This document shows, piece after piece, positions 1 to 5,896 of a stretch of 21,645 nt of DNA. A program made the position numbers and the translations under genes. This DNA is from Verrucomicrobiaceae bacterium. GTDB lineage: Bacteria; Verrucomicrobiota; Verrucomicrobiae; Verrucomicrobiales; Akkermansiaceae. The DNA lies in the NCBI GenBank assembly GCA_003820635.1, contig RPOS01000293.1:1-21645 (forward strand), given 5' to 3'. Every line of letters starts with the position of its first letter. Position 1 is the first letter of the stretch. Under the pieces are notes generated by a model. It was not told the DNA's origin, did not search any database, and was given only the letters and a program-made list of their open reading frames with translations.

Positions 1-1565
1 ATACAGAGAACAATGAAATGTTTCTTCTTACGTACACCGTTGGCATACTCACTAGCATTGCCGACGCAATTGCGTACGGCTTGACCCCATGCTGACAATT
101 GATGTGTGTCATGAGGCTGGAAGAATGACCAGCGCTCATCACCCACCTCAACCTTGACAGGCGTAGGAAATAGATCCTGGGGTAATCCAACGTTAGGATG
201 GTTGATCTTCCATGCTTCTGCTTGTACATAATCATGGAACTCAGTAAGACGCCAACGCTTTGGTACTTCTAGAGAACCATGGTTTATTAATACATCATCA
301 AGCATTGACAGTGTGTCATTCCATGGCGTGAAATAAAACGTCAGTTTGCCAGTATCTGTTGATGTGTAATACGACAGGCTGCTGGAATGAGTATTGATTT
401 GATCTTCATAATGCTTCTTAAGGATATGGAAGAACGTAGCTGGTTGCATATGATTATGTAACCATAGACGTGTCTTGTCAAAAACATGACGATCAAGGCG
501 AATGCCAATTAGATATTCAATATGTGTTTGATAAAAATCAACCGGGCAATCTGGCCAAATCGTATTGATGTAATCAATAGATTCAACTAGCTTTTCAATG
601 CGATTCCAAGGTTGAGTTACCTTGCAGAATAGATTGTTGTTTGGATTATTAAACATTGCAATGGCTTTGTCGCATTGAGATTGAATCCACTTGCGAAAGA
701 ATGGTTTGCCGATGACATGCATGATGCGATCAGCAATGCAATAAGCCTGAGCGTGATAATTATTATTGCTTTTGTATGCATCAGCTAGTGCATAGAACAA
801 ATCTGCAGATGGAACTGCATCACGCTTAGCTTGTTCTGGATCCTCAAATGTATTCCAATAACGTGAACGATCTTTGATGCTCAGGATTGCAGCCCAGTTG
901 TTAGTAGTAATACGATCAAAGAATCCACGTGCATCATCCCACTTGGGGATGGTTTCACTGAGTGTGGATTCAAATGCTGATATGCTTGCCTTAATTTGTC
1001 CACCCTTGCCGTATGAAATATAGGCAGGGTTCCACCAACGGGCAGTCCTGCCGTTAGCAATATCTTGCTTGGTTACTTTTTGGCGTACAACGCAAAACTC
1101 ACTGCGTCCGTACTTAACATATTCAACGGTTACCTTACTGTTGTTATCAATTAAAGTATGCGGAACTGTCTTGCGTACTGACTCAAGATTCTTGTAGGCA
1201 TAAGCATAGCCATATACGTAATCATCTTCTTGTCCCTTGGGCGGGAGCCATGCTGCATGCCATATCTTCTCATAGTGATAGATGATGGCATAAGTAATGG
1301 TGCGTGCTGTTGCAGTAGCAACATCTACCACCTTGGTAAATCGAGTGTGGCGATGTTCTACACCCCTGGTGTTGAGATCAGTTACTACTTCTTCAAACTT
1401 TGTTGGTGTAACAACATCAGCAGGAATCAGATCAAAGACTGCGCCAAGTGGAAACTTGGGCTTAGCTTTGGTTGATGTAGGGTTTTGTTCACGTTGGAGT
1501 TGCTTGAGCTTGGGATCGTAAGCTAAGAGTTCTGTTTGAAGGTTCGAGGGTAATTGAAACTGCAT
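1..1565 (-). CDS. PcfJ-like protein, 3' end outside window
   Basis: This is an open frame with no stop from an ATG at 1565 to the left edge, giving 521 visible residues, so the C-terminus is missing. Most of the visible part is rich in Tyr, Trp, His and Asn and shows no motif I can name. Near the edge (about residues 489-516) the pattern HQLSAWGQAVRNCVGNASEY resembles the Asn-Cys-Val-Gly signature of PcfJ-like proteins found in conjugative elements and phages. Their biochemical role is not established. It is the last visible gene of the minus-strand operon, 64 nt after the transpeptidase. Pseudoknot copy A (1595-1622) lies just upstream, and no clear Shine-Dalgarno sequence is visible. That it is coding is near certain; the family name is moderate. 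Confidence 0.75.
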   Translation of the reverse strand, partial: MQFQLPSNLQTELLAYDPKLKQLQREQNPTSTKAKPKFPLGAVFDLIPADVVTPTKFEEVVTDLNTRGVEHRHTRFTKVVDVATATARTITYAIIYHYEKIWHAAWLPPKGQEDDYVYGYAYAYKNLESVRKTVPHTLIDNNSKVTVEYVKYGRSEFCVVRQKVTKQDIANGRTARWWNPAYISYGKGGQIKASISAFESTLSETIPKWDDARGFFDRITTNNWAAILSIKDRSRYWNTFEDPEQAKRDAVPSADLFYALADAYKSNNNYHAQAYCIADRIMHVIGKPFFRKWIQSQCDKAIAMFNNPNNNLFCKVTQPWNRIEKLVESIDYINTIWPDCPVDFYQTHIEYLIGIRLDRHVFDKTRLWLHNHMQPATFFHILKKHYEDQINTHSSSLSYYTSTDTGKLTFYFTPWNDTLSMLDDVLINHGSLEVPKRWRLTEFHDYVQAEAWKINHPNVGLPQDLFPTPVKVEVGDERWSFFQPHDTHQLSAWGQAVRNCVGNASEYANGVRKKKHFIVLC

Positions 1566-1594
1566 GATGAGTTCGGAGTAGGTTCTGAGTAAGT

Positions 1595-1622
1595 GGACAG
1601 TTTAACGTCATGTCCAGGACGT
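1595..1622 (-). promoter_or_regulatory. Pseudoknot element, copy A
   Basis: Read on the minus strand: stem 1 ACGTC (1622-1618), CT, stem 2 GGACA (1615-1611), T, stem 1' GACGT (1609-1605), TTAAAC (1605-1600, sharing one base), stem 2' TGTCC (1599-1595). Both stems pair fully, 5 bp each. It sits 34 nt before the ATG of the PcfJ-like gene. Its core GGACA to TGTCC is identical to copy B. Confidence 0.6.
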
Positions 1623-1629
1623 GAGATCA

Positions 1630-2370
1630 TTACGATTCAACTGTTAACAATTGAATGTTGTAATGCTTGATCCAGTCAACAAGCTTTGCTGTTGCATCTG
1701 GAGATTCAAGGCCAATGCATCCACTGGTACCTGACTCTCCGTTTGTTCTGCCCCAGCTTGGGTCTTGGTGAAAACCAAGAGCAGATCGTTGGGTATTAAA
1801 CAATGGGGTGATGGGCACCCAGTAGCCCTTGCCAAGTTCTGGATCAGAGAACGGAGCACGGGCTATGCCGTAACGATCAATGGAGTAGTTACCTACAGGC
1901 AGTGGAGATTTGTTGCCAGCAATATTGCGGTCAGCTAGTTGCTTAAATGAACGACCGCTTAATGCAGGCAAAGTATCAAGAACCTTGCCATCAGATACCA
2001 ACTGTAAATTCCAGATTGGATCCTTGGTGTTCTTTACAATCTCCTTACTGCGAGTAAGTATAAGTTTTGCTGATGGCCTGCTGTTTTGCCAGGGCAGCTT
2101 AATGCCTGGCTTGAGTTGAATTGACGGACGAGCAGAGCCTGGTTCTGGTGTAGCACCAGGAGTAGGTGTTGCATCCAATGGCAGGACACCGTCTGGTACG
2201 GCGCGTGCCATATCACCAGGGCCCTGCTCTAATGGTTGTTCATACATCAAAGAACGCAAGTGCTGTTCTTGTTCGCCGTGATGTGCAATAAGAGTATTGA
2301 CAGAGTGGACAGCAATAGCTGATCCACTACCGACAACGGCTGAGATGATTCCAATCATGAAAGGTTTCAT
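1630..2370 (-). CDS. L,D-transpeptidase (YkuD-like), membrane anchored
   Basis: The 246-residue protein begins with a hydrophobic segment (about residues 4-22) that should export or anchor it. A Pro/Gly/Ala-rich linker follows (about 48-95), then a YkuD-like domain to the end. The catalytic pattern is visible: His201 in ALGFHQD and Cys218 in GESGTSGCIGLES, 17 residues apart as in the family, though the usual His before Gly-Cys is replaced by Ser216. YkuD enzymes crosslink or edit peptidoglycan stem peptides, or attach proteins to them, in the periplasm. Here it could modify the host wall or take part in lysis; that role is inferred. It starts 3 nt after the Pro/Gln-rich membrane protein gene. 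Confidence 0.85.
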   Translation of the reverse strand: MKPFMIGIISAVVGSGSAIAVHSVNTLIAHHGEQEQHLRSLMYEQPLEQGPGDMARAVPDGVLPLDATPTPGATPEPGSARPSIQLKPGIKLPWQNSRPSAKLILTRSKEIVKNTKDPIWNLQLVSDGKVLDTLPALSGRSFKQLADRNIAGNKSPLPVGNYSIDRYGIARAPFSDPELGKGYWVPITPLFNTQRSALGFHQDPSWGRTNGESGTSGCIGLESPDATAKLVDWIKHYNIQLLTVES

Positions 2371-2373
2371 GGG

Positions 2374-2766
2374 TTACATGTTACCTGGGCCTGTGGCGCC
2401 AGGAGGTGGGTAGTAAGGCTGTGGTGCGTCGTAGTTGCCAGGACCTATGGCAGGCGCTGGCGGTACGTACGCGGGCTGCTGCGGCTGTGGAGGTTGCTGT
2501 GGTGCAGCAACTGGTGCAGCAGGTACAGGCTGTGGTTTTGATTCAGGTTGTTGCTTAGGTGTAGGTTGCGTTTTAGTAGTTACTTCCTGTTTGGATTCCC
2601 ATTCTTGCTTGGACTTTTCCTCTGGCGATGGGTCCATCTTGCCAGGAGGATCAGCTTGTTCATTGGGGATTAAACCACCAATGATGATTTGCATGGTGGC
2701 TACACCAGCACAAGCAATGATGAAACCAAAGATAGCTGCAACGCCAAGGATAAGTTTCCTAGTCAT
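2374..2766 (-). CDS. Small membrane protein with Pro/Gln-rich tail
   Basis: The 130-residue protein has one N-terminal hydrophobic segment (about residues 4-33). A charged stretch follows (about 36-60), then a low-complexity Pro/Gln/Ala tail with PxP repeats ending in Gly-Pro-Gly-Asn-Met. This looks like a single-pass envelope protein with an extended periplasmic arm able to span the peptidoglycan layer. Its ATG overlaps the stop of the SH3 gene (ATGA, 2763-2766), and the transpeptidase follows at 3 nt, so the three are probably co-translated. A spanin-like or wall-bridging role is possible from context, but no lipobox or spanin signature is visible. Confidence 0.75.
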   Translation of the reverse strand: MTRKLILGVAAIFGFIIACAGVATMQIIIGGLIPNEQADPPGKMDPSPEEKSKQEWESKQEVTTKTQPTPKQQPESKPQPVPAAPVAAPQQPPQPQQPAYVPPAPAIGPGNYDAPQPYYPPPGATGPGNM

Positions 2767-3032
2767 CGGCAGAGGTAATCGCTACGCATCCAGCCAACTA
2801 GACCATTGTGTTCTACGTTGTACCAACGCATACCGTCACTACCCCATACCCAACTGAGTGCACGGATGTATGCACTGTTTGGGATAGAGGCAATGACGTA
2901 GTTGTTCTTGGATGGACCGTTGCGTAGGTTGACAGATGAACCTGGGTCTTTGGTACAGGTTATTGCCCATTGTGCACTGGCAGGCAGTGCAAAGAATAGG
3001 TTGATTGCAGCAACTGCAAGAATTGTTTTCAT
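2763..3032 (-). CDS. Secreted bacterial SH3-domain protein
   Basis: I chose the ATG at 3032 because it begins a clear Sec signal peptide: Lys2, a hydrophobic core at residues 4-16, and LPASA before a predicted cut after Ala20. The frame stays open further upstream to 3134, but that part would hide the signal peptide. The mature protein of about 69 residues looks like one SH3b domain: VNLRNGPS near residues 33-40, then a terminal GLVGWMRSDYL. Such domains often bind cell-wall peptides. The stop overlaps the next ATG by 4 nt. Pseudoknot copy B lies 26 nt upstream, and a 13-codon leader frame starting inside it ends on this start codon. Confidence 0.8.
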   Translation of the reverse strand: MKTILAVAAINLFFALPASAQWAITCTKDPGSSVNLRNGPSKNNYVIASIPNSAYIRALSWVWGSDGMRWYNVEHNGLVGWMRSDYLCR

Positions 3033-3053
3033 TGGTAAGTACATACAGTGAAT

Positions 3054-3080
3054 GGACAGTTTAACGTCATGTCCAGGACC
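3054..3080 (-). promoter_or_regulatory. Pseudoknot element, copy B
   Basis: Minus strand: stem 1 GGTC (3080-3077), CT, stem 2 GGACA (3074-3070), T, stem 1' GACG (3068-3065), TTAAAC (3064-3059), stem 2' TGTCC (3058-3054). Stem 2 pairs over 5 bp; stem 1 over only 3 bp because the outer pair is G opposite G. It sits 26 nt before the SH3 gene start. A leader frame beginning at the ATG within it (3070) encodes MTLNCPFTVCTYQ and stops on the TGA overlapping the SH3 ATG. Confidence 0.6.
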
Positions 3081-3087
3081 TATCGTG

Positions 3088-3180
3088 TTACTTAGTAAAC
3101 CCAGTGGCGAGATAGATTCTGCCTTTGGGACCACGTAACACTATGTACCATCGTTTGAATTCGATTGAGAAACCAATCAT
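3088..3180 (-). CDS. Tiny 30-residue ORF, translationally coupled
   Basis: This frame begins at an ATG that shares one base with the stop codon of the gene upstream (TAATG, 3178-3182) and ends at TAA 3088-3090. The 30-residue product begins MIGFSIEFKRWYIVLRGP and is basic and aromatic. I do not recognise it. Support comes from the coupled start, which matches the operon's habit, and from the way it fills an otherwise empty gap. Its length alone is too short to prove coding. Confidence 0.45.
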   Translation of the reverse strand: MIGFSIEFKRWYIVLRGPKGRIYLATGFTK

Positions 3181-3428
3181 TAGTCGTTCTCTATTGGGAG
3201 TAACTCCCAGTCAGGGTTGAGCAGAGCAAGATAATCGCAGAAGCCATCTTCGTCAAGAGGGATTTGTTCTCCCTCATCCAGTTCGAAGCTAGTTCTGCAT
3301 AGTGCCGGAGCGTATTCATCAGGGTCGAGGTGAGTTGACTTGCGAATGAGCCGCATGTCATCAACCACTGCTGTAACCGTGACATCGTTTCCGTCAATGA
3401 ATGTGTCTTCAATAGCTAGGACATGCAT
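3180..3428 (-). CDS. Acidic hypothetical protein, 82 aa
   Basis: The product is a strongly acidic small protein. Its N-terminal half looks like beta strands (DVTVTAVVDD near residues 14-23). A middle segment DPDEYAPALCRTSFEL is followed by an acidic C-terminus with FCDYLALLNPDW. From memory it resembles a conserved uncharacterised cyanophage protein; I can assign no function. The ATG at 3428 follows the previous stop by 3 nt, and the stop is shared by the tiny downstream ORF. No membrane segment or enzyme motif is seen. Confidence 0.75.
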   Translation of the reverse strand: MHVLAIEDTFIDGNDVTVTAVVDDMRLIRKSTHLDPDEYAPALCRTSFELDEGEQIPLDEDGFCDYLALLNPDWELLPIEND

Positions 3429-3431
3429 GGG

Positions 3432-3629
3432 TTACACCTTTGTGAGTTGTTTGGCTTGGGCAAACTGACCTTGAGGTCCATACTTCTGGACGAGATCAGG
3501 GAATGCATCAAGTAAACGCTGCCGATTCGTTGGATCAGCAAAGCGCAATGCTTGTGCAATAGATGAGACGAATGATCCGCCATAGCTGTCCATGCGGGCA
3601 ATCATGGCATGTAGCTCAGTGCTTGTCAT
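3432..3629 (-). CDS. Hypothetical protein with DPxNRxRLLxAFPD motif, 65 aa
   Basis: The core reads SYGGSFVSSIAQALRFAD, then NRQRLLDAFPDLVQKYGP. I recognise this from memory as a recurrent uncharacterised small phage protein, probably helical. I prefer the ATG at 3629, since it sits 27 nt after pseudoknot copy C, matching the other copies. The frame also runs back without a stop to an ATG at 3668 inside the pseudoknot, which would add 13 residues starting MSLNSS. This is the only copy whose leader frame is in phase with its gene, so a longer protein is possible. Confidence 0.7.
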   Translation of the reverse strand: MTSTELHAMIARMDSYGGSFVSSIAQALRFADPTNRQRLLDAFPDLVQKYGPQGQFAQAKQLTKV

Positions 3630-3650
3630 GAGATTGTGTTGAATTGGAAT

Positions 3651-3677
3651 GGATGAGTTTAAGGACATCCCAGGTCC
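3651..3677 (-). promoter_or_regulatory. Pseudoknot element, copy C
   Basis: Minus strand: stem 1 GGAC (3677-3674), CT, stem 2 within GGGAT (3671-3667), stem 1' GTCC (3666-3663), TTAAAC (3662-3657), then stem 2' ATCC (3654-3651). Stem 1 has 4 bp. Stem 2 has 4 bp (GGAT with ATCC), with TC as extra linker. The arms differ from copies A, B and D while TTAAAC is invariant. It lies between the DUF4236-like gene and the 65-aa gene. Confidence 0.55.
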
Positions 3678-3682
3678 CTGGA

Positions 3683-3880
3683 TCAGAACAAACGTATGTT
3701 GCGTTTACTCAAGCCTGTGCCAGGCAATGAGATAGATCCACGTACACCAGATTCTCTGGCGTTAAGTGTTACCTGGAACGGACCAAGTTGAATTGATTTA
3801 GTAAATGATTTAATACCATGCTCAGTTAAGTTAAACCCAGCGATGGTCTTATCAAAATTGATGGGTGATTTATCAGTCAT
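3683..3880 (-). CDS. DUF4236-like small protein, 65 aa
   Basis: The C-terminal half (about residues 31-65) contains IQLGPFQVTLNARESGVRG followed by SLPGTGLSKR. This resembles the short beta-rich DUF4236 domain, whose hallmark is a GIPGTGLSY-type end. The function of that domain is unknown. The ATG at 3880 overlaps the previous stop as ATGACTGA. A TTG three bases earlier is possible but less likely. Pseudoknot copy C begins 6 nt after its stop. Confidence 0.7.
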   Translation of the reverse strand: MTDKSPINFDKTIAGFNLTEHGIKSFTKSIQLGPFQVTLNARESGVRGSISLPGTGLSKRNIRLF

Positions 3881-4217
3881 CAAGAGTTTCCAGTGCGTGG
3901 ATAATAGTTTTCATCGCGGTGTGCCAAGGACCACCATTTGGTTCCACTGGAATTTGTTTAACAGCTTCCAATGCTTGTTGTTTCAAGCTAAGAGGTTTAG
4001 GACGGCGGGCGGCGCGAAGATTTACAAGACATGCGCCAGATGGCCCATGCCATTGGTGTGCTACAAGCCACTCGCAACAAGCCTCTAGCTCTTGATCAGC
4101 ACCCCATTGGGCGGCGCTGTCAATAAGATAGTCGTACACACTGGTACTTGGCGCCTCATCAAGCCACTTGTTGCGTAGATCTTGCGGCGGAATGATGGGA
4201 TGTTGTTGGTTAGTCAT
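3873..4217 (-). CDS. Conserved cyanophage-type hypothetical protein, 114 aa
   Basis: The protein starts MTNQQHPIIPPQDL and contains QWGADQELEACCEWL (about residues 38-52) and LRAARRPKPLSLKQQALEA (about 68-86). I associate this combination from memory with a widespread hypothetical family in phages of marine picocyanobacteria. It is the best taxonomic hint in the left half. The two adjacent Cys might bind metal but no full site is seen. The chosen ATG at 4217 overlaps the previous gene by 8 nt (ATGACTAA) and its stop overlaps the next start by 8 nt. The function is unknown. Confidence 0.8.
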   Translation of the reverse strand: MTNQQHPIIPPQDLRNKWLDEAPSTSVYDYLIDSAAQWGADQELEACCEWLVAHQWHGPSGACLVNLRAARRPKPLSLKQQALEAVKQIPVEPNGGPWHTAMKTIIHALETLDD

Positions 4218-4509
4218 CGTAAGAATCCTCATGGCAAAGAATGAATTTCAATTCGAAATACTCGGTGTCGCTATCTACCTTGGGATGGTACTTAGCTTCA
4301 AAGCCACCAGAGCCAACTACTTTCTCGTTAATGGATTCACGTAACAAGTGACGTGCCATTGCCTTGAGTCGTGCCAGTGTTGGCACTGAGTGGACATTGT
4401 TATCTGTTGCTCGCCATTGCCAGTCGAGTGCTGTCATAGCAATCAACACTTTCTCGAAGTTGAATTTCTCAATGATCTCTTCGATCATTGCGTTGCGGTC
4501 GTCAATCAT
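4210..4509 (-). CDS. Hypothetical protein, 99 aa
   Basis: A helical N-terminus (MIEEIIEKFNFEKVLIAMTA) leads to ALDWQWR, then a helix with LARLKAMARHLL and a C-terminal beta-like stretch, GSGGFEAKYHP to YFELKFIL. I recall this layout as a common uncharacterised small phage protein. The start ATG (4507-4509) overlaps the previous stop as ATGA, and its end overlaps the next gene by 8 nt, so it is embedded in a coupled chain. No catalytic motif is seen. Confidence 0.78.
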   Translation of the reverse strand: MIDDRNAMIEEIIEKFNFEKVLIAMTALDWQWRATDNNVHSVPTLARLKAMARHLLRESINEKVVGSGGFEAKYHPKVDSDTEYFELKFILCHEDSYDD

Positions 4510-4709
4510 TTCAGGTTGTCAGGTAGTAGTGCTTGGGTGTCTTCATCATCCATATTTGTCATGATGAACTTTTGTCCATCGGGGGCAACAAAGCCCCCGA
4601 TAAAACCAATACCATGTTTGTCAGCTGATTCTTTCATCTTGGCTACAAGCTGCATAGCTTGGAGTCGTTGAAGATCAATTGAGTCTGGGATGCGGAGGCT
4701 GTCAGACAT
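4506..4709 (-). CDS. Hypothetical protein, 67 aa
   Basis: The small protein has a helix (DLQRLQAMQLVAKMKESADK, about residues 12-31) followed by a Gly-rich strand pair GIGFIGGFVAPDGQKF and an acidic tail. I recall similar small proteins from cyanophages but know no function. Its middle codons form a perfect 9-bp inverted repeat at the DNA level (4578-4601). Its stop overlaps the next start by 4 nt. It is preceded by a 105-nt gap without a convincing gene or promoter. Confidence 0.72.
   Translation of the reverse strand: MSDSLRIPDSIDLQRLQAMQLVAKMKESADKHGIGFIGGFVAPDGQKFIMTNMDDEDTQALLPDNLK
4578..4601. repeat. Perfect 9-bp inverted repeat inside a gene
   Basis: The plus strand reads ATCGGGGGC, loop AACAAA, GCCCCCGAT. 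The minus-strand transcript can form the same stem with a UUUGUU loop. No T-run follows on either strand, so it is not an obvious terminator. It encodes the IGGFVAPD part of the 67-aa protein. Confidence 0.6.
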
Positions 4710-4814
4710 TTGAGTTGGTACGTAGGTGAGTTGAGTGTGGTCACGGCAAGTCTACCAGGGCAGTCAAGCCGTAACCAATGGTCTTAATGTTTCCTTAACC
4801 TTGCGGTAGGGCTG

Positions 4815-5096
4815 TTAGCTATGCAATTCCTGGTGCTGACGCCAGGCATCTGCAAGCACCTCTTTGGATGACAGCGGTGGTTCACTGCCATAACCAAGTT
4901 CGTCATCTGATGGTTCATAGTCCAGTTCATTCTCAAGCATGGGAATGATCTCGTCTTCTAGTAGATCAAGCATGGATGGAGTGAGGTGTTGATCCATCAT
5001 GTGACGCTTGCTCTCACGTTGAGAGATAGCTTTCAGTTCTTCGAGGATGTTAGCAAGCTTGGAGTATTCGTTAAGGTTGGTGCGATGAGTAGTCAT
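4815..5096 (-). CDS. Acidic helical hypothetical protein, 93 aa
   Basis: The protein is helical in its first half (EYSKLANILEELKAISQRES) and acidic in the second (LEDEIIPMLENELDYEPSDD). It ends with SKEVLADAWRQHQ. There is no membrane segment or catalytic motif and I do not recognise it. The start ATG at 5096 follows a 167-nt gap with operator-like repeats and a C-run hairpin. That gap and the one after its stop (4710-4814) leave this gene more isolated than its neighbours. Confidence 0.7.
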   Translation of the reverse strand: MTTHRTNLNEYSKLANILEELKAISQRESKRHMMDQHLTPSMLDLLEDEIIPMLENELDYEPSDDELGYGSEPPLSSKEVLADAWRQHQELHS

Positions 5097-5160
5097 GAGT
5101 TGATTGGTGAGTGAATGTTGGTAGGTAGAGGGAATATCTTCTATTGATCAAAGAAGATTT

Positions 5161-5194
5161 CCTGGTGCTCTCCCCTGCGGGGGTCTGGGGGTAG
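5161..5194 (-). repeat. C-run/G-run hairpin repeat, copy 1
   Basis: On the minus strand this reads TACCCCC, AGA, CCCCC, GCA, GGGGAGAG, CACCAGG. The four Gs can pair with either C-run, most simply as CCCC-CGCA-GGGG. The same order occurs at 5996-6032, again in an intergenic gap of this operon, so it is a dispersed repeat. A terminator or RNA-stability role is possible, though no T-run follows. Confidence 0.5.
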
Positions 5195-5217
5195 GCCAGT
5201 AGTTATCTGGCAATACC

Positions 5218-5253
5218 CTAGTGTTATCTATGTCAATATAACGCTAGTGTTAT
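5218..5253. promoter_or_regulatory. Operator-like palindrome with a repeated half
   Basis: CTAGTGTTAT occurs at 5218-5227 and again at 5244-5253, 26 bp apart. The second copy is half of a 16-bp near-perfect palindrome ATAACGCTAGTGTTAT (5238-5253, one mismatched pair). A TTGACA hexamer lies on the minus strand at 5236-5231 but lacks a good -10 box at 16-18 nt. The layout suits a repressor or activator site upstream of the 93-aa gene. Confidence 0.4.
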
Positions 5254-5263
5254 GTGACGTAGG

Positions 5264-5623
5264 TTAGGTCAAGCCGAGAATCCTAAGCCAGGAATCTGGG
5301 TGGTCTGGTTCGACTTCATCTCCTGCTGGGGTAGGGCAGTAGCTGTCGAACGTCCAGTCCTGGATGTCTTCGTTGGTTGGGATGTCGTACCATCCTTCGA
5401 GGTCCTCCTTGTCCTGGGCTGAGTAGTTGCCACCGGCTGGGATCCAGTAGCAACGCAGGACTCCACGCTTGTTTCTGTAGACGTTACCAGTACAGGCGAT
5501 GGCGCCTTTGGGTGCGTCCTGGAAGTCTGTCTCTGCTTGGAACTGTTGGTCACCTTCGTCTTCGTCGAAGGCTTCGTAGCCGATGGCGTCTGCGATAAGC
5601 AGTTGTTCAGGTTGAAGAGACAT
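5264..5623 (-). CDS. Acidic conserved hypothetical protein, 119 aa
   Basis: An acidic N-terminus (FDEDEGDQQFQAE) is followed by a compact region: CTGNVYRNKRGVLRCYWIPAG, then YSAQDKEDLEGWYDIPTNED and a closing DHPDSWLRILGLT. From memory this matches a conserved uncharacterised protein of marine cyanobacteria and their phages. The aromatic, Gly-rich middle suggests a small beta fold. The ATG at 5623 lies inside a second long frame (5269-5727), so the two share 355 nt. The natural amino-acid pattern makes this frame the more credible one. Confidence 0.75.
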   Translation of the reverse strand: MSLQPEQLLIADAIGYEAFDEDEGDQQFQAETDFQDAPKGAIACTGNVYRNKRGVLRCYWIPAGGNYSAQDKEDLEGWYDIPTNEDIQDWTFDSYCPTPAGDEVEPDHPDSWLRILGLT

Positions 5624-5727
5624 GAGATGAGATCTCCGATGAGTGTGATTGAGATTGAGATGAGGACCAAGAGAAGGATCACTGGATCCTCATCCCACAC
5701 TTCAGTGCGTTGAGTTGCTTTAGTCAT
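5269..5727 (-). CDS. Overlapping ORF with N-terminal membrane segment, 152 aa
   Basis: It starts at an ATG 2 nt after the stop of the 47-aa gene (5730), as expected in this operon. Residues 1-39 look genuine: a charged start MTKATQRTEVWDEDP, then a hydrophobic helix VILLLVLISISITLIGDL. From about residue 36 it runs out of frame through the 119-aa gene as a Ser/Thr/Gln-rich tail that looks like an alternative-frame reading. Options are a real overlapping gene, a membrane leader joined to the 119-aa protein by frameshifting, or a sequencing frameshift near 5620. I favour a real start and am unsure about the tail. Confidence 0.4.
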   Translation of the reverse strand: MTKATQRTEVWDEDPVILLLVLISISITLIGDLISCLFNLNNCLSQTPSATKPSTKTKVTNSSKQRQTSRTHPKAPSPVLVTSTETSVESCVATGSQPVATTQPRTRRTSKDGTTSQPTKTSRTGRSTATALPQQEMKSNQTTQIPGLGFSA

Positions 5728-5729
5728 GG

Positions 5730-5873
5730 TTAATCACCGTGGTAAATGGATGGGTAATCAGTGTTGTTCCAATCAGATTGATTGGACTCACGCATAGCTT
5801 GCTCCTGCTCATAGGCAATGTCTGCCATGGCATCAAGCAAGTCTGCGTTGTAGTTCTGGTCAAGTTCAGTCAT
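5730..5873 (-). CDS. Small acidic ORF, 47 aa
   Basis: This frame is too short for most gene finders. It begins MTELDQNYNADLLDAMADIA and ends SDWNNTDYPSIYHGD, acidic and probably partly helical. It starts 28 nt after pseudoknot copy D and is followed at 2 nt by the ATG of the overlapping membrane ORF. A 15-codon frame starting in the pseudoknot ends across its start codon. I do not recognise the family. Confidence 0.6.
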   Translation of the reverse strand: MTELDQNYNADLLDAMADIAYEQEQAMRESNQSDWNNTDYPSIYHGD

Positions 5874-5896
5874 GGTTTGAGTTGAGTTGGGACGGT

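Noticed and set aside
1230..1521. Plus-strand frames of 81 and 74 aa opposite the left-edge gene
   Set aside because: They lie antisense to a 521-codon open frame with natural composition and have no coupled neighbours.
5208..5236. Full minus-strand promoter from the TTGACA at 5236-5231
   Set aside because: The sequence 16-18 nt downstream (around TTGCCA) is not -10-like, so only the hexamer matches.
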